A DNA stretch of 64,000 bases. It comes from Solibacteraceae bacterium. GTDB taxonomy: Bacteria; Acidobacteriota; Terriglobia; Bryobacterales; Bryobacteraceae. Both the position numbers and the translations under genes were made by a program. Positions within the stretch are counted from its first letter, which is position 1; each line of letters opens with the position of its first letter. The notes beneath the pieces were generated by a model. That model was not told the DNA's origin and did not search any database. It saw only the letters and a list, made by a program, of their open reading frames with translations. The stretch is from positions 62,001 through 126,000 of the forward strand of contig JAJPJX010000159.1 of assembly GCA_021324015.1 (NCBI GenBank), in the 5' to 3' direction. Positions 1 through 9,154 of this stretch are shown in pieces.

Positions 1-1810
1 AGAATTCGTAGGATTGGGGAGCGGGGCACTCGCCGTCGCGTTCCCCAACCAGCACCAGCGTGGGCGTCTTTACGTTCTTGATGAAGGTGATGGGGGAACT
101 CTTGGCGTACACTGCCGGATCGTCGTACACGGACGCGCCGAAGTAGGGGATGAGCCACTGGTCGATGGAATTCTGGCCGTAGTAGCTCTGCCAGTTGGCT
201 ATACCGGCTCCGGCGACGGCAGCGCGGAAGCGGCGGGTCTGGGTGACCCCGAACATGGTCATAAAGCCGCCGTAGCTCCAACCGGTGAGGCCGATGCGAG
301 CGTCGTCCACGGGCAGCGTCTTGACGATGTAGTCGACGCCGGCCAGGATGTCGCGCAGGTCGCCGCCGCCGAAGTCCTTGACGTTGGCCCGGGTGAAGGC
401 CTCGCCCTGCCCGTAGCTGCCGCGGGGATTGGGGAAGAAGACGAAGTAGCCTGCGGCGGAGAGCACGGACATGTCATAGGCGGTGTTGGGCCAATGGACG
501 CGCGCCTCGCCGGCGGGTCCGCCGTGGACCGACACCACCATGGGATAGCGCTGGGACGGCGAGTAGTCGCGGGGAAAGAGGAGCCATCCCTGGAGGCGGA
601 AGCCCTCGTTGGACCAACGTACGCTGCTGGCCTCGCCCCATAAGGGCCGCAGATCGCGATTGGCGCGGGTAATCTGGCGCCATCGGCCGATTTCGCCGGC
701 CCAGACTTCCGGAGGCTGCTGCCAACTCTGCCGGACGATGGCGGCGGTACGACCATCCGCGGCGAGGGAGAAGTTGGGGAAGTTCCCGGCAGCGTGCGCT
801 TCTTCGTCGCCGCGCCAGAGGGTTTCCGCAGTTCCGGTTTCGAGATCCAGCGTGGAGATGGCGTTGCCGCCGTCCACACGCTCGGTGAAGAGAAACTTGC
901 CAGGCGTACGCCAGGTGAACCAGGTGAGGGAGGACTTGCGGCCGGGAGTGCGGCCGCGCGCTTCTCCCCCCGCCGCCGGCAGCGTGTAGAGATCGCCACC
1001 GGTGAAGCCTTCGTCGCTCATCAGACCGCCGATGAAAGCGATGTTCCGCCCGTCGGGCGACCAGCGCGGCACGGCGATCTGGAAGGAGGGGCGCAGCAGG
1101 GAGTGCAGTTTGCCGGAGTCCAGAGAGAGTGTGTAGAGTTGCGCGATGTACCAGTTGTCGTCGGCGGGACCGGGCGCGGCCGTGAGAGCGAACTGCTGGC
1201 CGGAGGGGGACCAGTCGAACTCGTAGACGTTGAGGCCGGCCGGCGAAACCTCGTGCACGCGTTCCGACTCGGCATCCACCACGGTGAGGCGCGCGTTGGA
1301 GATGGCCGCCTGGATGACGCCAGTTTCGGCCGTGGTGGCTTCGAGCGGCCCGCCGCCTCCGCCGGGAGAAACGAGCAGGGCGATGCGGCGGCCGTCCGGC
1401 GACCAGTGCGGCTCGGAGAGGTAGCCGCTGAAGCGAGTCAGCCGGCGGGGAGATCCGCCGCGGGCCGGCGCGGTGTAAAGCTGAAGCTGGCGGTTGTCTT
1501 CGCGGTCGGAAAGAAACAGAATCCGGCTGCTATCGGGTGACCACTCGATAGCGCGGCCTGGGCCGAGCACGCGGGGCTTCGCGCCGGCGTCGCGCCACCC
1601 GAGCAGATGGATAGCCAACTCGCCGCCGGCATCTTGACCGACCCAGGCGAGGTGCAACCCGTCGGGCGAGATGGCCACCTCAGGAAAAGGCCGGACGGCG
1701 AAGACCTGGTCCAGGACCTGGTCGAGCGTGAGCGGGGCGGCGGAGAGCCACGCGGCGAGCCATGCGAGGGCGAGAATGCGGGCGAGGGCAGGCATAGGCG
1801 ATGTAATCAT
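1..1810 (-). CDS. S9 family prolyl-oligopeptidase-like peptidase, C-terminus cut by window edge
   Basis: This is a secreted serine peptidase of the DPP/acylaminoacyl-peptidase type. The first 25 or so residues form a Sec signal (hydrophobic ALARILALAWLAAWLSA). A WD40-like beta-propeller follows, with repeated SPD motifs such as AISPDG and EWSPDS. The C-terminal part is an alpha/beta hydrolase with the nucleophile in GWSYGG (about Ser512). The late strand VLVGERDGECP probably carries the catalytic Asp. The catalytic His lies beyond base 1, so the gene is incomplete here; 603 residues are visible. The start ATG at 1808-1810 overlaps the lpxA stop as ATGA, so translation is probably coupled to lpxA. 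An in-frame ATG at 1795 is an alternative start. Family assignment is firm; the substrate is unknown. Confidence 0.9.
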   Translation of the reverse strand, partial: MITSPMPALARILALAWLAAWLSAAPLTLDQVLDQVFAVRPFPEVAISPDGLHLAWVGQDAGGELAIHLLGWRDAGAKPRVLGPGRAIEWSPDSSRILFLSDREDNRQLQLYTAPARGGSPRRLTRFSGYLSEPHWSPDGRRIALLVSPGGGGGPLEATTAETGVIQAAISNARLTVVDAESERVHEVSPAGLNVYEFDWSPSGQQFALTAAPGPADDNWYIAQLYTLSLDSGKLHSLLRPSFQIAVPRWSPDGRNIAFIGGLMSDEGFTGGDLYTLPAAGGEARGRTPGRKSSLTWFTWRTPGKFLFTERVDGGNAISTLDLETGTAETLWRGDEEAHAAGNFPNFSLAADGRTAAIVRQSWQQPPEVWAGEIGRWRQITRANRDLRPLWGEASSVRWSNEGFRLQGWLLFPRDYSPSQRYPMVVSVHGGPAGEARVHWPNTAYDMSVLSAAGYFVFFPNPRGSYGQGEAFTRANVKDFGGGDLRDILAGVDYIVKTLPVDDARIGLTGWSYGGFMTMFGVTQTRRFRAAVAGAGIANWQSYYGQNSIDQWLIPYFGASVYDDPAVYAKSSPITFIKNVKTPTLVLVGERDGECPAPQSYEF

Positions 1811-2574
1811 TCGCGGCAGATGCCGCGTTCGCTGCGGCGGATGAAGTGGACCAGGTGGAGGGTTTCAGGCGTAGGGATTTCGGTCTCGATGCGCGCCAGG
1901 GCCTCCTCCAGCTTGAGGCCTGAGCGGAAAAGGATCTGGTACGCGGTCTTGAGGACGGCCAGATCGGAGGCCTTGTAGCCGGCGCGCTTGAGGCCCACCA
2001 CGTTCAGGCCCTTGGCCTCGACATTGAAGCCGGAGTAGAGGAAGAACGGCGGCACGTCGCTGTTGACGCGGGTGTTGCCGCCGATCATGGCCAGGCGCCC
2101 GATCTTGGAGTACTGGTGAACGACCACGCCGCCGGAGATGAAGGCCTGGTCCTCCACCTCCACGTAGCCGGCCACCAGTGCGCAACTGCAAATCACGGTC
2201 TGGTTGCCGATGCGGCAATCGTGGGCGATGTGGCCGGAGGTCATAATGTAGTTGTCGTCACCGATTTGAGTGACCGACTCCGGCCTGGTGCCGCGCGAGA
2301 TGGTGAAGTGCTCGCGGATGATATTGCGGTTGCCGATGTGCAGATAGCTGCGCTCGCCTGTAAAGCTCTTGTCCAAGGGATCGGTGCCCAGGACGGTGCC
2401 CGCGGAGATGTGGTTTTGCTCGCCGAGGGTGGTCCAGCGCTTCACGTAGACGTAGGGCTCCAGCACGCAGCCGGCGCCGATGACCACGTCTTGTTCGACC
2501 ACACAGAACTCCCCGATGGCCACCCCGGGAGCAATGTGCGCTCCGGGATCCACCTTTGCTGTAGAGGCGATCAC
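1807..2574 (-). CDS. lpxA: UDP-N-acetylglucosamine O-acyltransferase LpxA
   Basis: This cytoplasmic enzyme transfers a 3-hydroxyacyl group from acyl-ACP to UDP-GlcNAc, the first step of lipid A synthesis. The 255 residues are mostly hexapeptide repeats forming a left-handed beta-helix. The active-site stretch HIAHDC is at about 115-120, with His118 matching the E. coli catalytic His125. The C-terminus ends RRSERGI, like other LpxA proteins. I chose a GTG start at 2572-2574 because the frame upstream has no ATG before it would run deep into lpxD. The gene is divergent from lpxD with 17 bp between starts and overlaps the S9 peptidase by ATGA. The usual lpxD-fabZ-lpxA order is not present here. 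Confidence 0.93.
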   Translation of the reverse strand: MIASTAKVDPGAHIAPGVAIGEFCVVEQDVVIGAGCVLEPYVYVKRWTTLGEQNHISAGTVLGTDPLDKSFTGERSYLHIGNRNIIREHFTISRGTRPESVTQIGDDNYIMTSGHIAHDCRIGNQTVICSCALVAGYVEVEDQAFISGGVVVHQYSKIGRLAMIGGNTRVNSDVPPFFLYSGFNVEAKGLNVVGLKRAGYKASDLAVLKTAYQILFRSGLKLEEALARIETEIPTPETLHLVHFIRRSERGICRE

Positions 2575-2591
2575 AGTTTGTATGATAAGGC

Positions 2592-3620
2592 ATGCGCGTA
2601 CGTGAATTAGCCGAATGGCTGGGCGCGACTTACGAAGGCGACGGGGAGAAAGAGCTGACGAGTGTGGCTCCGCTGGAGACCGCCGGAGGAGGCGAGCTCT
2701 CCTTCGTCGGCAGCCGGAAGGCGATAAAGCAGGCGGAGGATTCCGCCGCGGGCTGCCTGATTGTCCCGATGGATTATCCGAGTCCGAGCTACCGCACGGT
2801 GATCCGCGTGGCGGAGCCGCGTACGGCATTCGCGCGGGCGATGAACCGCTTTCATCCCACGCAGGAGCTGAAGCCGGGCATTCATCCCACGGCGGTGATC
2901 GGTACGGGGGTGGAAATCGGCACGCTGGTGGCGGTGGGACCGCACGCGGCGGTCGGCGATCACACGCGCATCGGGCTGGCGACGAGCATCGGCGCGGGCT
3001 GTGTGATCGGTAAGCGCGTGTCGCTGGGCGAAGGTTGTGTGCTGCACGCCAACGTCACAATTTACGACAACGTGGACATCGGGCGGGGCGTGATCCTGCA
3101 CTCCGGCTGCGTGATCGGAGCGGATGGGTTCGGCTACGTGCTGGAGCACGACCGCTATCACAAGTTTCCGCAGGTGGGCCGGGTGGAGATCGCCGATTTC
3201 GTAGAGATCGGCGCCAACTCGTGCGTGGATCGGGCGGCCCTGGGAGTAACCAGCATCGGGGAGGGCACCAAGCTCGATAACATGGTGCATGTGGGACACA
3301 ATTGCCGCATCGGGCGGCACGTGGTGGTGGCCGCGCAGACGGGATTTTCGGGCGGCGTGGTGGTGGAAGACTACGCGGTGATCGGGGGGCAGGTGGGCAT
3401 AGGAGACAAGGCGCGGATCGAATCGCGCGCGGTGCTGGGCTCGGGCTGCGGCATCCTGACTTCTAAGATCGTGCGCTCCGGCCAGGTGGTGTGGGGTACG
3501 CCGGCGCGTCCACTCAAGGAACACCTGGAGCAACTGGCAAACCTGGCGCGGCTGCCGGATCTGCGCCGCGAGGTCGCGGAATTGAAGCGCCGGCTGGCGC
3601 AACTGGAGAGCCGGGCCTGA
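2592..3620 (+). CDS. lpxD: UDP-3-O-acylglucosamine N-acyltransferase LpxD
   Basis: LpxD adds the N-linked acyl chain to UDP-3-O-acyl-glucosamine, the third step of lipid A synthesis. The 342-residue length is normal for the family. Residues 1-100 form the uridine-binding N-terminal domain (SVAPLETAGGGELSFV). Residues 100-320 are hexapeptide repeats. The active-site region reads NMVHVGHNC, with His236 as the likely catalytic base, followed by QTGFSGG. A short charged coiled C-terminal helix ends the protein, as is usual. The start ATG lies 18 bp from the lpxA GTG on the other strand, so its promoter must sit inside lpxA. The stop overlaps the next start as TGATG. Confidence 0.95.
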   Translation: MRVRELAEWLGATYEGDGEKELTSVAPLETAGGGELSFVGSRKAIKQAEDSAAGCLIVPMDYPSPSYRTVIRVAEPRTAFARAMNRFHPTQELKPGIHPTAVIGTGVEIGTLVAVGPHAAVGDHTRIGLATSIGAGCVIGKRVSLGEGCVLHANVTIYDNVDIGRGVILHSGCVIGADGFGYVLEHDRYHKFPQVGRVEIADFVEIGANSCVDRAALGVTSIGEGTKLDNMVHVGHNCRIGRHVVVAAQTGFSGGVVVEDYAVIGGQVGIGDKARIESRAVLGSGCGILTSKIVRSGQVVWGTPARPLKEHLEQLANLARLPDLRREVAELKRRLAQLESRA

Positions 3621-4234
3621 TGCTGGTGGTGGTGGGCGGGCACACGCGGAATATCGGCAAGACCGCCGTGGCCGCAGGGATCATCCACGCGTTGCCGGAA
3701 GGGAACTGGACGGCCATCAAGATTACGCAGTTGGGGCACGGCATCTGCGCGGCGCGCGGCAAACACTGCGGGTGCGAGGCGGACATGGACCACCCGTTTT
3801 CCATCCGCGAAGAAGTGCAGCCGGGGCGAAGCGACACAGGCCGGTACGTGGCCGCCGGGGCGCGGCGCTGCTACTGGGTGCGCACTGTGGCGGGCCAGTT
3901 GCGGCACGCCGTTCCGCGGCTGCGCGGCATCCTCAGCGAGAGCGAAAATGCGATCATCGAGTCCAATAGCGTGATGGAGTACTTGCAGCCGGACGTGTTC
4001 CTGATGGTGTTGGATTTCGGGTGCGAGGATTTTAAGCCTTCCAGCCAGCGGTTCCTGCACCGCGCGCACGCCTTCATCGTAATCGACAACGGAATCCACG
4101 CACCAAGGTGGAAGGGGGTCGCGCCAGGCGGATGGGACGGCAAGCCGCGTTTCGTAGCACGCCCGCCGCAGTATGTTCCGGCAGACCTGGCGGAGTTTGT
4201 CAAGGGGCGCCTCGAGGGCGCAGCGCAGAGGTAG
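3620..4234 (+). CDS. P-loop NTPase-like protein of unknown function
   Basis: The start overlaps the lpxD stop (TGATG), so the protein is probably made together with LpxD. It has 204 residues. It opens with a beta-strand and a Walker-A-like loop, VVVGGHTRNIGKTAV (GKT at 13-15), of the kind seen in MobB and dethiobiotin-synthetase relatives. A Cys-rich stretch follows (Cys43, Cys50, Cys52; GKHCGCEAD), which could bind metal. A later strand, FLMVLDFG, could serve as Walker B. The C-terminal part contains FIVIDNGI. No signal peptide is visible, so it is likely cytoplasmic. I do not recognise a named family; a kinase or NTPase acting near lipid A or a cofactor is possible but unproven. Confidence 0.75.
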   Translation: MLVVVGGHTRNIGKTAVAAGIIHALPEGNWTAIKITQLGHGICAARGKHCGCEADMDHPFSIREEVQPGRSDTGRYVAAGARRCYWVRTVAGQLRHAVPRLRGILSESENAIIESNSVMEYLQPDVFLMVLDFGCEDFKPSSQRFLHRAHAFIVIDNGIHAPRWKGVAPGGWDGKPRFVARPPQYVPADLAEFVKGRLEGAAQR

Positions 4235-4240
4235 ATCCGG

Positions 4241-5173
4241 CTAGGGGGCGGATACCGGCTCATTGGAGACGGAGGATTCCACGCGGTTACGGCCTTTGTG
4301 TTTGGCGCGGTAGAGCGCCGCGTCCGCCTGGCGAAGAAGGGTTTCGGTCTCGGCCAGATGGGGGGAATCGCACCAGGCGACGCCGAAACTGGCGGTCACG
4401 GAAAGAAACAGTTCGTCGACGTGGAAGGCTTCGCCGGCGATGGATTCCCTGAGCCGCTCGGCCTGGACCAGAGCCCCCTGGGCTTTGGCGTCCGGGAGCA
4501 CGATCAGAAACTCTTCGCCACCGTAGCGGCCGATGAAATCGTGGCGCCGGACGCCGGAGGCCATGCGGATGGCCGCTTCACGTAGTACGGCGTCTCCGGC
4601 GGCGTGCCCGTGGGTGTCGTTGACCTGCTTGAAGTGGTCCAGATCCACCATGAGCACGGCCACGGAGGATCCATTGCGGCTGGCGCGGGAGAGTTCCTGC
4701 TCCAGGATCTGAAGGATCGTGTTGCGGTTCCACAGATGCGTGAGGCCATCCCGCTGGGCCTGCTCGCGCAGGGCTTCGCGGGCCATGATGAGCTCATCCT
4801 GCAGGGCCAGGATACGCAAGCCGGCGCGCAGCCGGGCTCGCAACTCGGGGACTTTGAACGGCTTGGTGACGTAGTCATCGGCGCCGGCCTCGATGCCGGC
4901 GACCAGGTCCTCGCCGCCGGCCCGAGCGGTGAGCAACAGCAGATAGATGTAGCGGTCGCTGACTTCCGCCCGGACGCGCCGGCAGATCTCGATGCCCTCC
5001 ATGGCGGGCATCATCCAGTCCAGGATTGCCAGGCGCGGCCCGCCCGACTCGCTCAACATCGACCAGGCTTCGTTCCCATCGCGCGCGATGAGGACGTCGT
5101 AACCCCATTCCTTAAGCAGGCCTTTGAGCAGGGTCTGATAGACGGGATTATCTTCCGCGACGACGATTTTCAT
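4241..5173 (-). CDS. Response regulator with GGDEF diguanylate cyclase output
   Basis: This 310-residue protein should make cyclic di-GMP when phosphorylated. Residues 1-120 are a receiver domain: acidic pair E7/D8, phosphoacceptor D52 in LAILDWMMP, Thr82 and Lys104 in TKPF. A helical linker spans 120-140. The GGDEF domain follows with the active-site variant GGEEF at 218-222, which is catalytically competent in this family. An inhibitory I-site RxxD (RRHD, 209-212) precedes it, so product feedback is expected. No histidine kinase lies beside it, so the partner is elsewhere. The start ATG at 5171-5173 was chosen because MKIVVAEDN is the canonical beginning of a receiver domain. The gene is convergent with the P-loop gene. 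Confidence 0.93.
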   Translation of the reverse strand: MKIVVAEDNPVYQTLLKGLLKEWGYDVLIARDGNEAWSMLSESGGPRLAILDWMMPAMEGIEICRRVRAEVSDRYIYLLLLTARAGGEDLVAGIEAGADDYVTKPFKVPELRARLRAGLRILALQDELIMAREALREQAQRDGLTHLWNRNTILQILEQELSRASRNGSSVAVLMVDLDHFKQVNDTHGHAAGDAVLREAAIRMASGVRRHDFIGRYGGEEFLIVLPDAKAQGALVQAERLRESIAGEAFHVDELFLSVTASFGVAWCDSPHLAETETLLRQADAALYRAKHKGRNRVESSVSNEPVSAP

Positions 5174-5279
5174 GAAAAGCCCGGTACGCCCTCCGCGTGA
5201 ACAGACATTAACCAAGTTATCACGCTCTTTTCTGCGCGGTTGCGGGAACTTTTCGGGGCGCCTCCGCGTTCCACAGTCC

Positions 5280-6563
5280 ATGGGATTCGTGTTGTCGGAA
5301 GCCTCATCCCCCGCGGCGAGTGTCACCCGGCCGATGGTAAAAGCCTTGTTCTTCGCAAGTTGCCTGCTATCCGTCGTCTCCTGGTACACCACCTGGCAGG
5401 GTATGGCGCTGTATCTCTCCGCATGGTTTTCGCTGCTGGCGTCGCTCGGCGTGCAATGCGCGCTGGTATTCGTCGCCTGGCTGATCGGCTTCACCAAGAC
5501 GCGCCGCGCGCTGCTGGTGGCGGTCTACGTCATCACGGCGGTGGTTTCCATCGCCTTCTCCTATGTCAGCCTGTACACCTGGTTTTCGGCCCGTGAGCGG
5601 CCCATGCAGGTGGAGCGCAAGCTGTATGACACGCTGAACACCGCCGTGGACCAGACGGAGCAGGTAGTGGCGGCGGCCATCAACGAGGGACAGAAGCACG
5701 TGCTGGCGCTGGACGAAATGACCGAGGCGGAAAAGACGCACGGGTACATTTCGCGGGCTCAGGACGCGGATCCGTACCTGGCGAAAATCCGGGGGGCAGT
5801 GGCGCAGGAGGCGCGGACCTACTCGGCGACTTACCAGGAGGGCGCCGGCGGCGGGCTGAGGTACACGGCTTTCGACCGCTACGCGAAACTGACGCGCCAA
5901 TCGGTGGAACGGATGCAGGAGGCCCAGAAGAACCTGACGAATTTCCGGGCGCAACTGAAGCCCCTGGAGCCGACTGACAAACAACTGCGGGACTTCCGGC
6001 AGGCCTACGATGCGGTGCCCTGGAACGACGTCGAGCAGTCGCTACACGCGGCCCGCTTCGAGCGGCCGGCCGTCCCGAATTATGCCGATTACGTGGACCG
6101 GTCCGCCAGCGGTCAGGAGGATCTGCTGATCGCTTTCCAGGAGCTCCTCACGGCGCCTACCAACCGGCATGTCTTTTCGCTGGCCCTGGCAGCATTCATC
6201 GACATTATCGTCTTCCTGCTGGCGTACGCCTCGGGCCCTTACTTCTTTGGCAGCGCGGAACAGCGCTGGTTCTCGGCCGGAGCTGCGCTGGAGGCGCTGG
6301 ACCACCAGGTGTTCGTGCGCGACTTCCTGCGCAAACTGACGGCCGGGCCGCGCGGCGTAGCGCGCGTGGAGGCGGCGGCCCTCACGCCGGGCGAACAGCA
6401 GGTGTGCCTGCTGCTGGTGGGTAAAGGCTCGGCGGCGATCCAGGAAGAAGAAGGCAAGACCTGGTATCTGCTGAGCCCGGAGGTGCACGAGCAGCTTCTG
6501 GAGGCCCTGGCTTCGCAGGGCTTTCGCCTGAGAGCCGCCACACCGCGCGCCGCCATGAGCTGA
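5280..6563 (+). CDS. Multi-pass membrane protein with long extramembrane helical region, function unknown
   Basis: The protein has about 427 residues from the ATG at 5280. Three hydrophobic segments lie at roughly 20-37, 43-68 and 75-98. A long polar, probably helical region spans about 100-295 (RKLYDTLNTAVDQTEQ, then KLTRQSVERMQEAQK). A fourth hydrophobic helix lies around 297-320, and a soluble tail of about 100 residues follows. The layout resembles sensor or scaffold membrane proteins, but no catalytic or signalling motif is visible. It diverges from the diguanylate cyclase with about 106 bp between starts. An open frame continues upstream to 5172, but that stretch overlaps the neighbour's start and lacks membrane-protein character. 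No family was recognised. Confidence 0.75.
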   Translation: MGFVLSEASSPAASVTRPMVKALFFASCLLSVVSWYTTWQGMALYLSAWFSLLASLGVQCALVFVAWLIGFTKTRRALLVAVYVITAVVSIAFSYVSLYTWFSARERPMQVERKLYDTLNTAVDQTEQVVAAAINEGQKHVLALDEMTEAEKTHGYISRAQDADPYLAKIRGAVAQEARTYSATYQEGAGGGLRYTAFDRYAKLTRQSVERMQEAQKNLTNFRAQLKPLEPTDKQLRDFRQAYDAVPWNDVEQSLHAARFERPAVPNYADYVDRSASGQEDLLIAFQELLTAPTNRHVFSLALAAFIDIIVFLLAYASGPYFFGSAEQRWFSAGAALEALDHQVFVRDFLRKLTAGPRGVARVEAAALTPGEQQVCLLLVGKGSAAIQEEEGKTWYLLSPEVHEQLLEALASQGFRLRAATPRAAMS

Positions 6564-6571
6564 AGAGTCCT

Positions 6572-6594
6572 GCCCGCCTGCATCAGGCACGGGC
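6572..6594. terminator. Candidate bidirectional terminator hairpin without U-tract
   Basis: Arms GCCCG-CCTG and CAGG-CA-CGGGC pair around a CAT loop between two convergent genes and include the stop of the minus-strand gene. No T-run follows on either strand, so this is only a candidate. Confidence 0.3.
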
Positions 6595-6981
6595 GTGCCT
6601 CTCCGACCTGCGGGCCAGGCGGACGGCGAGGCAATGAACGTAGGGAATAATGGCGCAACGGCTTCCTTCGTATGCCGTAATCAGCAGGGCTGCCCACACC
6701 AGCAGAAAGCTCACATTCATGGCGAAGCGCAACTGGCGCGCCAGCATGCTCAGAAAGAGAGGGCAGACTTGTTCGAGCAGGCGCAGCAGGCCCCACGCGA
6801 GCCCCCAAACCGCTGTCATCAACGCCGAGTGGAAGGCGTGAAAGCGGATGGACCAAATATTCCCGTACGGGGGGAAATGCAGAAAAATGCCGGCCGAGAA
6901 AGGGCCGAGCAGGTAGCACAAGAGGCGAGCCTGAGCTTCTGAGCACCGGCCGGCGGAGTGGTCTCGAACATGTGTCCCCAT
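6583..6981 (-). CDS. Small membrane protein, DUF4870-like
   Basis: The protein has 132 residues from the ATG at 6979-6981, which has a GAGG ribosome-binding site about 8 bases upstream. After a short polar N-terminus, the segment RLLCYLLGPFSAGIFLHFPP begins the first hydrophobic region. It is followed by IRFHAFHSAL, and the pairing of these two motifs is typical of DUF4870/Tic20-like small membrane proteins. Two more hydrophobic segments follow near 85-115, and the C-terminus is Arg-rich and probably cytoplasmic. The function of the family is not established. A frame open to 7137 exists, but the upstream portion has no protein-like character. The gene is convergent with the preceding membrane protein. 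Confidence 0.7.
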   Translation of the reverse strand: MGTHVRDHSAGRCSEAQARLLCYLLGPFSAGIFLHFPPYGNIWSIRFHAFHSALMTAVWGLAWGLLRLLEQVCPLFLSMLARQLRFAMNVSFLLVWAALLITAYEGSRCAIIPYVHCLAVRLARRSERHARA

Positions 6982-7190
6982 GACTGACCTCGATAATCCA
7001 GGGGCAATTCCGGTGCCAAACGGTTGAAGCTCACAGAGGGCTACGAAAACTGTTGTTTCCATTCCATCTCTGTTGGGGAGGCATCGGATGCGGGGGTTGC
7101 CGGCCCCGGGTACGCGGGTAGGTAAAGTTTTCCGCATCCCGGCGCGTGGTATGTTTGCCCGAAGTCGTCCGAAGTAAGATGATTACTCCG

Positions 7191-9149
7191 ATGAAACGAC
7201 TCGTCTTTTGTTTTGCTCTCATCTATAGCCTGGAGGCCGCGGAGGTCAAGCCGGTCCCCCCGCCGGGTGTAACGATCTCCGAGAAGGACCGCGGAGAACT
7301 GGAGGCGGGCCTGGCCAGGCTGGAGGCCTCGATCCAGGGATTACGCGGCAGCACGCTGGCGGCGGACGTGCGGATCTTCCACGAGGCCGTGCGCTACGCG
7401 CTCGAATACAACGAATTTTTCGCAACGGAAGACATCGTGCGGGCGAAGGAGCTGCTGCGGGAAGGGCAGGCGCGCGCGGATCTGCTGGCAGGGGGGCAGT
7501 CTCCCTGGGCGACGGCTGGTGGCCTGGTGGTGCGCGGTTACGTTTCCCGGCTGGACCAGAGCGTGCAGCCCTACGGGCTAGTGGTTCCGCCGACGTATGC
7601 ACCGAACCTGCCGCACCGCTGGCGGCTGGACACCTGGTTTCACGGCCGCAACGAAAAGCTCAGCGAAGTGAACTTCCTGTGGGACCGTATGCACAACCCG
7701 GGAGAGTTCACGCCGCCCGACACGATCGTGTTGCACCTTTACGGCCGCTACTGCAACGCCAACAAGCTGGCGGGAGAGGTGGACCTGTTCGAGGCGCTGG
7801 CAGCAGTCAAGCGGCAATATGCCATCGACGAGAACCGCATCGTGGTGCGCGGGTTCAGCATGGGCGGGGCGGCATGCTGGCATATTGCAGCGCACTACGC
7901 CGGCATGTGGGCCGCGGCGGCGCCGGGCGCGGGCTTCAGCGAAACGCCGGAGTTCCTGCGCGTGTGGGCTAAGGAAACGCTGAAGCCAAGCTGGTGGGAA
8001 CAGAAACTGTGGCACCTCTACGATGCCACCGACTACGCCGTCAATTTTTTCAATTGCCCGGTGGTGGCGTACAACGGCGAAATCGACAGCCAGAAACAAG
8101 CGGCGGACGTGATGGAGCGCGCCATGGCCCAGGAAGGCCTGCGGCTGATGCGTGTAATTGGGCCGAACACGGCGCACCGCTATCATCCGGATTCGAAAGT
8201 TGCCATCAACCGCATCATCGACGGGATCGCCGCCCGGGGCCGCGATCCGGTTCCGCGCAAAATCCGCTTCACCACGTGGACACTGAAGTACAACCGCATG
8301 AAGTGGGTCACGGTGGACGGCATGGACAAGGAGTGGGAGCGGGCGCGGCTGGATGCGAAGATCACGGACGATCACACGGTGGCGGTGCGCCTGGCGAACG
8401 TGAAAGCGTTCACAGTGGCCATGGGACCCGGTGAATGTCCCCTGGACGACACGCAGCAGCCGGTGGTGCTGATTGACGGCGAGAAGGTGAGCGCGCCTGC
8501 ACCGATGTCCGATCGCTCCTGGAGCGCGCATTTCCGCAGGAGCGGGGGACGGTGGGCCACAGCGGAAAGCGCCGAATTGCCTGGGCTGCACAAACGCCAC
8601 AACTTGCAGGGCCCTATCGACGACGCGTTCCTGGACAGCTTCGTGATGGTTCGGCCCACGGGCGCGCCCCTGGCGCCGGGCGTGGCGGGGTGGGTGAAGA
8701 GCGAGCAGGAACACGCTATCCGGGAGTGGCGGCGGCAGTTCCGCGGCGAAGCGCAGGTGCGGGACGATACGCAGGTGAGCGACGCCGATATCGCCGCGAG
8801 CAACCTGGTGCTGTGGGGAGATCCGGGCAGCAACCGGATCCTGGCGCGCATTGCCGACCGCCTGCCCGTCCGCTGGACGCGAGACAGCATCGAGGTGGGC
8901 AAGCAGAAGTTTCCAGCGGCCACCAGCGCGCTGATCCTGATCTATCCCAATCCGCTGAATCCGAAAAAGTACGTGGTGGTGAACAGCGGCTTCACGTTCC
9001 GCGAATATGACTACCTAAACAATGCCCGCCAGGTGCCGAAACTGCCGGACTACGCCGTGGTGGATACCACCGCGCCACCTGACGAGCGCTTCCCGGGAAA
9101 GATCGCGCTGGCGGGCTTTTTTGATGAGGACTGGCAACTGAGCCAGTAG
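7191..9149 (+). CDS. Secreted alpha/beta-hydrolase (prolyl-oligopeptidase/esterase type)
   Basis: The protein has 652 residues from the ATG at 7191, beginning with a Sec signal peptide (RLVFCFALIYSLEAAE). An N-terminal helical region leads into an alpha/beta-hydrolase core whose nucleophile elbow is GFSMGG (Ser223). The strand PVVAYNGEIDSQ probably bears the catalytic Asp and NTAHRYHP the catalytic His. The remaining 250 or so residues form a second beta-rich region, including a late strand FPAATSALILIYPNP. Related large esterase-like proteins are common in Acidobacteriota and Planctomycetota and usually lack known substrates. An in-frame ATG 12 bases upstream (7179) is an alternative start. 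It is convergent with the beta-lactamase-like gene, separated by 5 bp. Confidence 0.85.
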   Translation: MKRLVFCFALIYSLEAAEVKPVPPPGVTISEKDRGELEAGLARLEASIQGLRGSTLAADVRIFHEAVRYALEYNEFFATEDIVRAKELLREGQARADLLAGGQSPWATAGGLVVRGYVSRLDQSVQPYGLVVPPTYAPNLPHRWRLDTWFHGRNEKLSEVNFLWDRMHNPGEFTPPDTIVLHLYGRYCNANKLAGEVDLFEALAAVKRQYAIDENRIVVRGFSMGGAACWHIAAHYAGMWAAAAPGAGFSETPEFLRVWAKETLKPSWWEQKLWHLYDATDYAVNFFNCPVVAYNGEIDSQKQAADVMERAMAQEGLRLMRVIGPNTAHRYHPDSKVAINRIIDGIAARGRDPVPRKIRFTTWTLKYNRMKWVTVDGMDKEWERARLDAKITDDHTVAVRLANVKAFTVAMGPGECPLDDTQQPVVLIDGEKVSAPAPMSDRSWSAHFRRSGGRWATAESAELPGLHKRHNLQGPIDDAFLDSFVMVRPTGAPLAPGVAGWVKSEQEHAIREWRRQFRGEAQVRDDTQVSDADIAASNLVLWGDPGSNRILARIADRLPVRWTRDSIEVGKQKFPAATSALILIYPNPLNPKKYVVVNSGFTFREYDYLNNARQVPKLPDYAVVDTTAPPDERFPGKIALAGFFDEDWQLSQ

Positions 9150-9154
9150 CGGCG

